A stretch of 64,000 bases of DNA from Sanguibacter gelidistatuariae (GTDB lineage Bacteria; Actinomycetota; Actinomycetes; Actinomycetales; Cellulomonadaceae): assembly GCF_900096585.1 (NCBI RefSeq), contig NZ_FMYH01000001.1:62001-126000 (forward strand), in the 5' to 3' direction. Of the stretch, positions 25,160 through 32,895 are shown one piece after another; position 1 is the first letter of the stretch, and each line of letters opens with the position of its first letter. Under the pieces are notes generated by a model. The model searched no databases. It was given only the letters and a program-made list of their open reading frames with translations, and was not told where the DNA came from. A program made the translations under genes and the position numbers.

Positions 25160-26332
25160 GCGCCCGGCGACCCCAGCCCCGAGCGCCGCGGCGCGGTCCT
25201 CGATGCCGACCTGCGGGTGAGCCGAGGGACCTTTACGGCGCGCGCGCGCCTCTGCCTCGCCGGCGGCGACGTGCTCGCGCTGCTCGGTCCCAACGGCGCC
25301 GGAAAGTCGACGCTGCTCGCCGCCCTCGCCGGTCTGCTGCTGCCCGACGACGGCCACATCCGCCTCGACGGCGCCGACCTGACCCGCGTCACGGCGGCCC
25401 CGGACGACGCCCGAGGGCGCGGCCCTCACGTCCTGACCCAGGTCCCGCCGTCGGGCCGCGGCGTCGGGCTGCTGAGCCAGGACCCGATGCTCTTCCCCCA
25501 CCTCAGCGCCCTCGCCAACGTCGCCTTCGGGCCGCGCGCCCAGGGCGTGACGGCGCGCACCGCGACCGCGCAGGCGGCGCTCTGGCTCGAGCGCGTGGGC
25601 CTCGACGGGCTGGGTGACCGCCGTCCGGCCGAGCTGTCCGGTGGCCAGCAGCAGCGGGTCGCGATCGCCCGCGCCCTCGCCGCGGCGCCGCGCCTGCTGC
25701 TCCTCGACGAGCCGTTCGCCTCCCTCGACGTCGACACCGCACCGGCCGTCCGTCGGATGCTGCGCGACCAGCTGCGCGCGAGCGGGACGACCGCCGTGGT
25801 CGTCACGCACGACGTGCTCGACGCCGTCGTCCTCGCCGACCAGACCGCCGTCCTCGTCGACGGCGAGATCGTCGACGAGGGTCCCACTGCGCGGGTCCTG
25901 GTGGCCCCGCGCTCGCCCTTCACCGCGAGCATCGCGGGCGTGAACCTCGTCCTGGGCACGGCCGACGACGGCGCACTGGTCACCGCGGACGGCCTCCGGT
26001 TCGCGGGAGCGCACCCGCAGGGTGCGGGCCGGGCCGAGAAGCCGGACGGCGCGCGGGTCAGCCTGCCGGACGGCGCGCCCGTTGCGGCGGTCTTCCGCCC
26101 GGCGGCCGTGATCGTCGGGCTGCACCGCCCGGAGGGTGCCAGCCCGCGCAACGTGTGGCCGGCCACGATCACGTCCCTCGAGCACGGGCCGAACGGCATC
26201 CGGGTGCAGACCACCGAGCCGGCCGTGGCCGCGGACCTCACCGCGGGGGCGGTCGCCGAGCTAGGCCTGGCCGAGGGCACCCCGGTGTGGTTGTCGGTCA
26301 AGGCGACCGAGGTCGCGCTGCATGCGCGCTGA
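25097..26332 (+). CDS. modC: Molybdate ABC transporter ATPase
   Basis: The 411-residue protein has Walker A GPNGAGKSTLL, the signature LSGGQQQRVAIARAL, Walker B RLLLLDEPFASLD and the switch His in VVVTHDVLD. The C-terminal third carries a TOBE-like domain (NVWPATITSLEHGPNGIRV). The N-terminus is unusual: VSGERGA occurs three times because the start region is a 21-bp tandem repeat, so translation may begin at GTG 25097, 25118 or 25139. The first GTG overlaps the modB stop. Confidence 0.93.
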   Translation: MSGERGAVSGERGAVSGERGAAPGDPSPERRGAVLDADLRVSRGTFTARARLCLAGGDVLALLGPNGAGKSTLLAALAGLLLPDDGHIRLDGADLTRVTAAPDDARGRGPHVLTQVPPSGRGVGLLSQDPMLFPHLSALANVAFGPRAQGVTARTATAQAALWLERVGLDGLGDRRPAELSGGQQQRVAIARALAAAPRLLLLDEPFASLDVDTAPAVRRMLRDQLRASGTTAVVVTHDVLDAVVLADQTAVLVDGEIVDEGPTARVLVAPRSPFTASIAGVNLVLGTADDGALVTADGLRFAGAHPQGAGRAEKPDGARVSLPDGAPVAAVFRPAAVIVGLHRPEGASPRNVWPATITSLEHGPNGIRVQTTEPAVAADLTAGAVAELGLAEGTPVWLSVKATEVALHAR

Positions 26333-26412
26333 TAACCGCGGCGGGCGCCGTTGCAGGTGAGGCACAGCATGGGCTCGGCTCCTAGGACCTCTGGTGGGGT
26401 GAGTTCACAGAA

Positions 26413-27399
26413 ATGTCTGAGAAGATTCAACAAATGAGTCTTTCGATCTTTGCTGCGTTGGCCGCCGCCGCCGGGTACGGCGGTGGTTCTGTCGTCCAGG
26501 CGATGGCCTCGACACAGGCCGCCGGCCTCAAGGTCTTCCGCCGGCCCGCCTACGCCGTCGGCACCTCCATCACCCTCGTGGCCTGGGCCTTCTCCCTGGT
26601 GGCGCTGAAGTATCTGCCACTGCTCACCGTGCAGACCGTGCTCGCCTCCGCGCTCGTGGTCACCGTCCTGCTGGACCGGGCGGTCTTCGGTACCCGGCTG
26701 AGGCGCATAGACGTACTGGCCGCCCTGGCGGTCACGGGCGCACTCGCCCTGCTCGCGGTCGGCAGCGGCGCCCAGTCGCGCGTCGCGACGCCCAGCTGGT
26801 TCGGCTTCTCGATGCTCGTGCTGCTCGCGGCGCTGATCGTCGCGACGGCCGTGACCTACCGCCGGGCCGACGCCTCCGTGCAGGCCGTGCTCAGCGGCCT
26901 CGCGTCCGCGGGCCTGGCCATGTGCGCACGCGCGGCACACGGCTCGGGCGGCTGGATCGACTTCTTCCTCACACCGATGGCGTGGCTGACCATCGGGTTC
27001 GCGATCCTGTCCTCGGTGACCTTCTCCCGCGCAGTCGAGCACGGGACGGTCGGCCCGGCCCGTGCTCTGGTCAGCGTCACGCAGGTGATCATCCCGGGGC
27101 TCGTGGGAGTGACGATCCTCGGCGACACCGTCCGCGACGGCTGGGGCGCCACGACTCTCGTCGCGGTGCTGATCGCTCTTGTCGGATGCATCATCCTGGC
27201 CACCCGCCCCGCCGGAGCGACCCCACACCTGGCCGATGTGCGCGCTCACGCAGCAGGCACGCTGGACTTCGACCCGACGATCTCAGAGGTCGAAGCGCTC
27301 CGCACGACCCCGGCCGACATCGTCGCGCTGGACCTTGCCGCGATCGAACGGTTCCCGGCCCCGCGTGTCCACCTCGCGGGACGCGGGCGCACGCGGTAA
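26413..27399 (+). CDS. DMT-superfamily integral membrane protein
   Basis: The 328-residue protein has about nine to ten hydrophobic segments in the style of the EamA/DMT exporters (SLSIFAALAAAAGYGGGSVV, TVLASALVVTVLLDRAVFG, VTILGDTVRDGWG). The last 60 residues are hydrophilic (HLADVRAHAAGTLDFDPT) and probably cytoplasmic. The substrate is unknown. ATG 26413 was chosen; ATG 26434 is an alternative. It does not appear linked to modC, from which it is 80 bases away. Confidence 0.7.
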   Translation: MSEKIQQMSLSIFAALAAAAGYGGGSVVQAMASTQAAGLKVFRRPAYAVGTSITLVAWAFSLVALKYLPLLTVQTVLASALVVTVLLDRAVFGTRLRRIDVLAALAVTGALALLAVGSGAQSRVATPSWFGFSMLVLLAALIVATAVTYRRADASVQAVLSGLASAGLAMCARAAHGSGGWIDFFLTPMAWLTIGFAILSSVTFSRAVEHGTVGPARALVSVTQVIIPGLVGVTILGDTVRDGWGATTLVAVLIALVGCIILATRPAGATPHLADVRAHAAGTLDFDPTISEVEALRTTPADIVALDLAAIERFPAPRVHLAGRGRTR

Positions 27400-27502
27400 C
27401 GATCTCACCGATCTCCTGCGCTCGGCGGCGTTGCGTGCGAAGGTTGGAAAGCGGAGAGCCCGCCTGGGAGATACCTCCCTGACCTGGAGGGACGGTCACC
27501 TT

Positions 27503-27766
27503 ATGTGGCTGCTGTCGTGGATCATCATCGGACTCATCATGGGCGCGATCGCCCGCGCTGTACTGCCAGGGCGGGCCAACGGCGGGTGGTTCGTCTCGCT
27601 CATCATCGGCATCGTCGGGGCGATCGTCGGCGGGTTCATCGGGCGCAACGTCTTCAACGCCAACCCCAACGACCACTTCTTCAGCCTGGCGACGTGGTTC
27701 TGGGCTTTCATCGGCGCACTCATCGTGCTCGCCGTCTGGGGCGCCCTCTCCCGCAAGAAGACCTGA
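27503..27766 (+). CDS. GlsB/YeaQ/YmgE family small membrane protein
   Basis: An 87-residue protein with three hydrophobic segments and the family stretch IIIGLIMGAIARAVLPGR and GIVGAIVGGFIGRNVF. Family members are associated with general stress responses but have no proven activity. A GGAGG box lies about 11 bases before the ATG, and a small hairpin (GGGAG...CTCCC) precedes it. Confidence 0.85.
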   Translation: MWLLSWIIIGLIMGAIARAVLPGRANGGWFVSLIIGIVGAIVGGFIGRNVFNANPNDHFFSLATWFWAFIGALIVLAVWGALSRKKT

Positions 27767-27865
27767 CCGGGCCGCAGCAGCCAGCTGCCCCCGCCCCTGC
27801 CATCCCGTGCCCCCACCCGCGCCGCGGCACGGCGCGGCACCTGTCAGTCCTACCAGCCAGCCCTC

Positions 27866-27941
27866 CCTCATGGGTCGTCTATTTTGCTTGGGGTCGTCTA
27901 TCTGAATAGACGACCCCAAGCAAAATAGACGACCCATGAGG
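27866..27941. repeat. Long palindrome, family B, copy 1
   Basis: Arms at 27866-27901 and 27906-27941 are perfect 36-bp inverted copies around the loop CTGA. The inner 30 bp of each arm consist of GGGTCGTCTAT, TTTGCTTG and a second GGGTCGTCTAT. The same 64-bp core occurs at 29088-29155 and 35146-35209. This copy lies between two genes on the plus strand and 90 bases before the DUF559-type gene. Confidence 0.97.
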
Positions 27942-28030
27942 TCTTGAGCCGGCGAACAGGTCGGGCCCGGCAGTTATCCACAGGTCGGGGATCGGCGGGT
28001 GCATCCGCCAGCGTCAGGCGCAAGGATCAG

Positions 28031-28993
28031 GTGGTGCCCCGCCGACCAGGTCCCGCCTCCCCCGCGCAGCTCAACCGGATGCCTCTCCCCCGCGTCCATC
28101 TCGCTCGCAGCTATACCCGCTCGCATGTGGCCGAACGGGTGCGGAGCCGCGCGTGGGAGCAGGTCCGCCCAGGCGCATACGTGGACGCTCTCCCGGGCGA
28201 AGAACCCCATGCACGACGGCGCAGGCACGCACTCGCGCGAATCGTCGCGCTCGCGGAGCAGAGCTCAGGGCCCCTGACCTTCAATCTGGTGTCCGCCGCC
28301 CTGCTCTGGGGCCTGCCACTGCTGATCATGTCGCCCCAGACGCACATCGTGCAGCGCTCTCGCCCCACGGGTCATGGCGCTCTGGACGTCGTCCGGCACC
28401 ACCCGCGACTCCCGGAGGAGCACCGCACCACCCAGCACGGGCTGTCCGTCACGACACTCGAGCGCACTCTCATCGACTGTGCGCAGGCCCTGCCGCCGCT
28501 GGCCGGTCTCGTCGTGGCGGATGCGGCCCTGCACATCGGAGCAGACCCGGATGTCTGCGCGGAGATCCTCGCGTCCCGGCTCCGTCAGCAGGGTGTGGTG
28601 AGGGCGCGCGAGATCCTGGCTCTCGCCGACGCCGGCGCGGAGTCTCCGGGAGAGACCACGGTGCGCTTCACCCTGCTGCAGCTCGGACTGCCCGTCCCCG
28701 AGACCCAGATTCGCATTCCGACGCACACGGGGACCTTCTGGGTGGACCTCGGGTGGCGCGAGTCCCGTCTGCTCTGCGAGTACGACGGGCGGACCAAGTA
28801 CGGCGCGAACGGCACCGCGTCAGAGGCCGTCATCTCAGAGAAGCGCCGTCAGGACGCGATCGAGGAAGAGGGCTGGCGGATGCTCCGGGTCGTCCGAGAA
28901 GACCTCCGATCACGCCCGTCGTTCCTCCGACGTGTCCAGCGGTGGATGCCCGACGTCGTCCTCTGCCCCCGCCCCGTCCTCAACGCCTCCTGA
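28031..28993 (+). CDS. DUF559/AbiEi-like protein with Vsr-type nuclease fold
   Basis: The 320-residue protein fits an actinobacterial family with an AbiEi-like N-terminal half (RSRAWEQVRPGAYVDALPG, a winged-helix remnant) and a C-terminal PD-(D/E)XK-like domain. Likely catalytic residues lie in FWVDLGWRESRLLCEYDG and in EKRRQDAIEEEGWRMLRV, which resembles the E-x-K/Arg pattern of DUF559 and Vsr nucleases. No substrate is known for the family. GTG 28031 or 28034 follows AAGGAT; an upstream in-frame ATG would add an Arg-rich segment. Both ends of the gene are marked by copies of the family-B palindrome (27866-27941 and 29088-29155), and no antitoxin partner is present. Confidence 0.7.
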   Translation: MVPRRPGPASPAQLNRMPLPRVHLARSYTRSHVAERVRSRAWEQVRPGAYVDALPGEEPHARRRRHALARIVALAEQSSGPLTFNLVSAALLWGLPLLIMSPQTHIVQRSRPTGHGALDVVRHHPRLPEEHRTTQHGLSVTTLERTLIDCAQALPPLAGLVVADAALHIGADPDVCAEILASRLRQQGVVRAREILALADAGAESPGETTVRFTLLQLGLPVPETQIRIPTHTGTFWVDLGWRESRLLCEYDGRTKYGANGTASEAVISEKRRQDAIEEEGWRMLRVVREDLRSRPSFLRRVQRWMPDVVLCPRPVLNAS

Positions 28994-29087
28994 CGGTCCC
29001 CCGCACAGTCTCACCTGTGAGCCAGCGAGCTGCATCCCCCCACCCAGATAACCGGCAGGTCGCCGCCCCCTCCCCTGAGAGACACCT

Positions 29088-29155
29088 ATGGGTCGTCTAT
29101 TTTGCTTGGGGTCGTCTATCTGAATAGACGACCCCAAGCAAAATAGACGACCCAT
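29088..29155. repeat. Long palindrome, family B, copy 2
   Basis: Arms at 29088-29119 and 29124-29155 are perfect 32-bp inverted copies around CTGA, with the same 64-bp core as copies 1 and 3. It lies between the convergent DUF559-type and PP2C genes. Confidence 0.97.
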
Positions 29156-29183
29156 GAAAGGCGGGGTGATGCCGCGCGGGGGC

Positions 29184-30023
29184 TTAGGTCGCCGGGTGGG
29201 TGGGGATGGTGTCCTCGATCGAGGCGTCGTCCCCGGAACCGGCGGCCAGGCGTTGCCACAGGCCGCCCGGGTCGTCACCGCGGGCGATCTGCACGACGTC
29301 GACGACGACCGCGGTGATGTTGTCGCGGCCACGCTCGGCGAGGGCACGGGCGACGAGCTCGGCCGCAGCCGTCTGCGGATCGTCATGCGCCAGCAGGACG
29401 TCGCGGATCTCGTCGTCGGTCAGTTCCCCGGTGAGCCCGTCCGAGCAGGCCAGGTACCGGTCGCCCACCCGCGCCGGAACGGACCACACGTCCGGCTCGG
29501 AGTCTGCCGTCGGGCTGATCGCTCGGGTGATGACGTTGCGCTCAGGGTGCGTGCGCGCCTCGAGCGCCTGGATCGCGCCGGAGTCGATGAGCTCCTGGAC
29601 CGTCGAGTGGTCCTTGCTCAGCTGCTCGAGCACCCCCTGGCTCAGCCGGTAGGTCCGTGAATCGCCGATGTTGACAACGACGACGGCCGCCTCGCCGTCC
29701 ACGCTGCTCACCCCGATGCCGGTGAGCGTCGACCCGCCGGACAGTCCCGACGGCTCGAAGTACTCGCTGATCGACTGCCGGGCATGCGTGACGGCCTGAC
29801 GGACCTCGTCCTCGGAGACCGAGGGCTGCTCGACGAAGCGGGCGAAGGACGCGACGACCATCGCTGAGGCGATGTCCCCGGCGTCGTGCCCGCCCATGCC
29901 GTCGGCCACGAGGAAGAGCGGCGGCGAGGCCAGCAACGAGTCCTCGTTGTGCCGGCGCACGGCACCCTTGTCCGTCGCCGCACCCCACCTCCCGGTGAAC
30001 GGTGAGCGCCCGGCTAGGGTCAC
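29184..30023 (-). CDS. PP2C-type serine/threonine phosphatase
   Basis: A 279-residue metal-dependent phosphatase with all PP2C motifs: RRHNEDSLL, FLVADGMGGHDAGDIAS, VVNIGDSRTYRL, LACSDGLTGELTDDEI and RGRDNITAVVVDV, so the metal-binding aspartates are present. It has no membrane segment. The GTG start overlaps the stop of the RDD-FHA gene as GTGA. The pair probably acts in Ser/Thr phosphorylation signalling, with phospho-proteins recognised by the FHA domain; no kinase gene lies next to it. Confidence 0.9.
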   Translation of the reverse strand: MTLAGRSPFTGRWGAATDKGAVRRHNEDSLLASPPLFLVADGMGGHDAGDIASAMVVASFARFVEQPSVSEDEVRQAVTHARQSISEYFEPSGLSGGSTLTGIGVSSVDGEAAVVVVNIGDSRTYRLSQGVLEQLSKDHSTVQELIDSGAIQALEARTHPERNVITRAISPTADSEPDVWSVPARVGDRYLACSDGLTGELTDDEIRDVLLAHDDPQTAAAELVARALAERGRDNITAVVVDVVQIARGDDPGGLWQRLAAGSGDDASIEDTIPTHPAT

Positions 30024-31333
30024 CGAGGGTCCCGCAGGAAGGTCTCGCCCGCGTCGGCGAAGTCTTCCTGAGGAGTGGTGACCCGCGCGAGGGTGAAGGA
30101 GTGCTCACCGACCGTGACGGTCGAGCCGTAGGCCACCAGTACGGCAGTGCCGGCGATGAGCGGGACCGCCGTACCGTCGGGCACGATCACGGTCGACCCG
30201 TTGGTCGAGCCGAGGTCGGTGACCCGCACCCCGGACGCCTCGACCTCGTAGGACAGGTGCGACTTGGACACGGTCCGGGTGACGTCCGTGATGGTCAGGA
30301 GGGCCGGCTCAGGAGCGACCGGAGCCTCCCCCTCCCGGGCGGGGCGCGGCATGCGGCCGATCGTGCCGGCACCGGTGACCTCGCGGACGTCACCTGAGTC
30401 GAACGTGAAGGCGGCGCGGGGCGGGGCGGGGGGTGCAGGCGGTGCGGGCACGGCCGCGACCGGCTGCGCGACGGGCTCGGCGACCGGTGGCGGCGGGACC
30501 GGCGCAGACAGCCGGCCGGCCGGGTGCAGCGGCGCGCCGTCCAGGCCGACGAGCACCGGGACCCCCGCGAAGGGCTGGTCGGGCGGGGCGAAACCGCCCG
30601 CGCTCTGCTGACTGAACTGGGTGCCGTGCTGACCGGAAGAGATGGCAGTCAGACCGGGGGCACCCCACCCGGCGTCCGCCCCGGGGGCGCGGCCCGCGCC
30701 GCCCGTGTCGTAGGCGGAGGCCGGGCGCTCCGGGGCGAGCTCACCCTGCTGGGCCAGGAACGGATCCCGGCCGGCGACGACGTCGAGCAGGATGAGGTTG
30801 GTCGACGAGTCGTACCAGGCGCTACGGTCGCCGCGCTTGTTCGTGAGGATCTGTACGACCGCGATGATCCAGCCGATCAGGACCGCTCCGCCGAGACCTG
30901 CCAGCAGGAACCTGCCCCAGGCCGCTGGACCCGGCGCGCCACCGGTACGCGCGTCGACCAGGCGCAGGCCCATGGCCTTCTTGCCGGGGCTGGCCCCGGT
31001 CCGGGCGAAACCGGCGGCGACGACCACGAAGCCCGCGAGCCAGGCCAGACCCAACGCGGCCCCGAGCACGACGAGCGCAGGGAGCTCCTTGGCCAGCCCC
31101 ACCTGCAGGGACACGCTCGCGCAGCCGACCGGCAGTCCGGACGCGAGCCCCTCGAGCACGGCCGAGCCGGTCCGCCGGCCGGGGGCGGCGGGGACACAGC
31201 CGACCAGCGCAGGCGGAGGCCCGACGGGCCTGCCGTAGGGGGCATACGACCCCTGGGCCGCCTGCGGGACGAAGGGCTGCGCCGGGCCCGGCTGCACGGA
31301 GAAGGGCTGCGGGGGGCCTGGCACGGACGACAT
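30020..31333 (-). CDS. RDD-FHA membrane protein
   Basis: The 437-residue protein begins with a Pro/Gln-rich stretch, then a RDD domain with two to three membrane segments (residues about 70-190, including SPGKKAMGLRLVDARTGG), a long Ala/Pro-rich linker, and a C-terminal FHA domain (TIGRMPRP, VSKSHLSYEVE, VTDLGSTNGSTV). FHA domains bind phosphothreonine. ATG 31333 follows AAGGAGCC. With the overlapping PP2C gene it suggests a phospho-signalling pair; such proteins are often near type VII secretion genes, and a WXG100-like operon lies 5 kb away. Confidence 0.85.
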   Translation of the reverse strand: MSSVPGPPQPFSVQPGPAQPFVPQAAQGSYAPYGRPVGPPPALVGCVPAAPGRRTGSAVLEGLASGLPVGCASVSLQVGLAKELPALVVLGAALGLAWLAGFVVVAAGFARTGASPGKKAMGLRLVDARTGGAPGPAAWGRFLLAGLGGAVLIGWIIAVVQILTNKRGDRSAWYDSSTNLILLDVVAGRDPFLAQQGELAPERPASAYDTGGAGRAPGADAGWGAPGLTAISSGQHGTQFSQQSAGGFAPPDQPFAGVPVLVGLDGAPLHPAGRLSAPVPPPPVAEPVAQPVAAVPAPPAPPAPPRAAFTFDSGDVREVTGAGTIGRMPRPAREGEAPVAPEPALLTITDVTRTVSKSHLSYEVEASGVRVTDLGSTNGSTVIVPDGTAVPLIAGTAVLVAYGSTVTVGEHSFTLARVTTPQEDFADAGETFLRDPR

Positions 31334-31540
31334 GGAGGGCTCCTTCGGCAGGACCGGCAAGACCGGTAGATCGAGGGCCACTCTACGAGGTTCGCTGCCC
31401 GGATGTTTCACCCGCTCCGCTGCCGGCCCCGAGCCCCTGAGGTCGCGCTGGCCACAAGCCATCACGTACGTCGTCTTCCACAACGTTTACCCGCCGGAAA
31501 CGCGTCCGGCCCTGGCGGAAACATTCGGCACCTACCGTGA

Positions 31541-31559
31541 ATGTTGATGTCATCAACAT
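31541..31559. promoter_or_regulatory. Operator dyad upstream of the flavin reductase operon
   Basis: ATGTTGATG and CATCAACAT form a perfect 9-bp dyad around one T. The 12 bases GAATGTTGATGT (31539-31550) recur at 46731-46742 in the control region of the XRE-cupin regulator and the amide operon, so the same regulator may bind both. Confidence 0.6.
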
Positions 31560-31560
31560 C

Positions 31561-31578
31561 GGCGACGCGCGCGTCGCC
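31561..31578. repeat. 18-bp perfect palindrome
   Basis: GGCGACGCG is followed directly by its reverse complement CGCGTCGCC, one base after the operator dyad. It lies in the likely leader of the flavin reductase transcript; no function is assigned. Confidence 0.5.
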
Positions 31579-31679
31579 GAAGACGTCGAATGCGCTCGGG
31601 CAGCCCCGTCCGAGCACGCGCCACACGATCCGCAAACACAGATCCGCAGAACACATCCAGGGAGACGAGGAGGTTCACC

Positions 31680-32288
31680 GTGACGACCCTTGCACTTGCA
31701 CCGGGACACGCAGTGACCACGCCGATGGCACCGGCCTTGACCTCAGAGCCACCCCGCACCACCCCCTCCGAGCAGCCGGCGCCGGACGTGCGCACGGCCT
31801 ACCGCGACGCCATGTCCACCCTCGCCGGTGGCGTCTGCGTCATCACGACCGACGACGGCGACACCCCGACGGGCCTGACCGTCACGACGGGTTTCAGCGT
31901 GAGCATGGATCCCCCGATCTTCGGGGTGTGCGTGGACAACGCCTCTCGGACCCTGCCGGCCCTGCTCGCCCGGGGCGCCTTCGTCGCCAACGTGCTGGGC
32001 GGCGACGCCGCGCACGTCGCAAGCAGTTTTGCGAGCCGCGCACCCGACAAGTTCGTGGCGGCGTCGGGCCCCATCATCCGGGGCACGACCGCGAGCGGGC
32101 TGCCCTGGCTCCCCCAGGACAGCCTGCGCGGCGTGGAGTGCGAGATCACCCAGACGATCACGGCGGGCGACCACACGATCATCCTCGCGACAGTCCGTCA
32201 GGTGCACGCCTCCCAGGGCGACTGCGCGCACAGTCTGGGCTACCTCGCCCGCGCCTTCCACCCGCTGGCCCTCGCGCCCACGGTCTGA
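31680..32288 (+). CDS. Flavin reductase-like, FMN-binding split barrel
   Basis: The 202-residue protein belongs to the HpaC/RutF group: YRDAMSTLAGGVCVITTDD, GLTVTTGFSVSMDPPIFGVCV, and the C-terminal LGYLARAFHPL. Such proteins make reduced FMN for a monooxygenase or act as monooxygenase partners. The GTG at 31680 follows GAGGAGG. The operon continues with a cupin and an acetamidase, so the reduced flavin may serve a step on an amide or N-heterocycle. No partner monooxygenase gene is in the window. Confidence 0.85.
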   Translation: MTTLALAPGHAVTTPMAPALTSEPPRTTPSEQPAPDVRTAYRDAMSTLAGGVCVITTDDGDTPTGLTVTTGFSVSMDPPIFGVCVDNASRTLPALLARGAFVANVLGGDAAHVASSFASRAPDKFVAASGPIIRGTTASGLPWLPQDSLRGVECEITQTITAGDHTIILATVRQVHASQGDCAHSLGYLARAFHPLALAPTV

Positions 32289-32326
32289 CCGACAGCCGAA
32301 CCCGCCGACCGACCTGCCTCGGACCC

Positions 32327-32356
32327 GCCGGGCGGCGGCACCAGCCGCCGCCCGGC
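32327..32356 (+). terminator. Intercistronic 13-bp hairpin
   Basis: GCCGGGCGGCGGC at 32327-32339 and its perfect inverted copy at 32344-32356 enclose the loop ACCA, between the flavin reductase and cupin genes. No U-run follows. It may terminate part of the transcripts or protect the upstream mRNA. Confidence 0.6.
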
Positions 32357-32418
32357 ACGACGTCGGGCATCGCACCCGGCGCACCCATCCACCACTCCCG
32401 CTTCTCGAAGGGCCTCCC

Positions 32419-32892
32419 ATGACCGGCGCAGCACCCATCATCCGCAAGCTCACCGACATCCCCGGCTACCTCATCTCTCCCGAGGACACCGTCCGACTGG
32501 CCGAGCTCGCCGGCCCCTCACACGGGACCAGCACGAGCGTCTTCCTCGAGATCTGGGAGCCGGGCGGCGCGCAGCCGCTCAACTCCCACGAGGACTCCGC
32601 CGAGATCTTCATCGTGCTCGCCGGCGAGGCCGAGGCGCACAGCGACGACGACGCCGTGAACCTCGTGGCCGGGGACGTGCTCATCCTGGCGCCCGGCTCC
32701 GAGCACCGGATCATCAACACCTCCGCGACGGACCGCCTCTACACGATCACGATCATGGCCAACGACGGCGGCTTCGCCAAGCTCGTGACCGACGGCATCA
32801 CAGCGCCGCTGACCACCCAGGACCTCGGCTACCTCGTGCGGTCACTGGCCCCCGAAGCCGACGCAGCCACCGACGCCACTGTGGCCGCCTGA
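32419..32892 (+). CDS. Single-domain cupin protein
   Basis: The 157-residue protein has one cupin fold: LNSHEDSAEIFIVLAGEAEAH gives the first motif with HxxE-type metal ligands, and DVLILAPGSEHRIINTS the second with its His. Such proteins may be dioxygenases, isomerases or binding proteins. It is 3 bases upstream of the acetamidase gene and probably co-transcribed. Confidence 0.8.
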   Translation: MTGAAPIIRKLTDIPGYLISPEDTVRLAELAGPSHGTSTSVFLEIWEPGGAQPLNSHEDSAEIFIVLAGEAEAHSDDDAVNLVAGDVLILAPGSEHRIINTSATDRLYTITIMANDGGFAKLVTDGITAPLTTQDLGYLVRSLAPEADAATDATVAA

Positions 32893-32895
32893 GAG

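Larger units (their letters stand above)
31334..31679. other. Intergenic region with dyads, no gene
   Basis: This 346-base divergent gap between the RDD-FHA and flavin reductase genes has no plausible gene. It holds a 19-bp dyad at 31541-31559, an 18-bp palindrome at 31561-31578, and the ribosome site GAGGAGG at 31667-31673. The right part is AT-richer than its surroundings, as a promoter would be. Confidence 0.7.

Noticed and set aside
28031-28993. AbiE-type toxin-antitoxin system
   Set aside because: The protein has an AbiEi-like part but no AbiEii nucleotidyltransferase gene lies beside it.
27866-29155. An insertion sequence bounded by the two family-B palindromes
   Set aside because: The copies are palindromes, not terminal inverted repeats; no transposase and no target-site duplication are visible, and a third copy stands alone at 35146.
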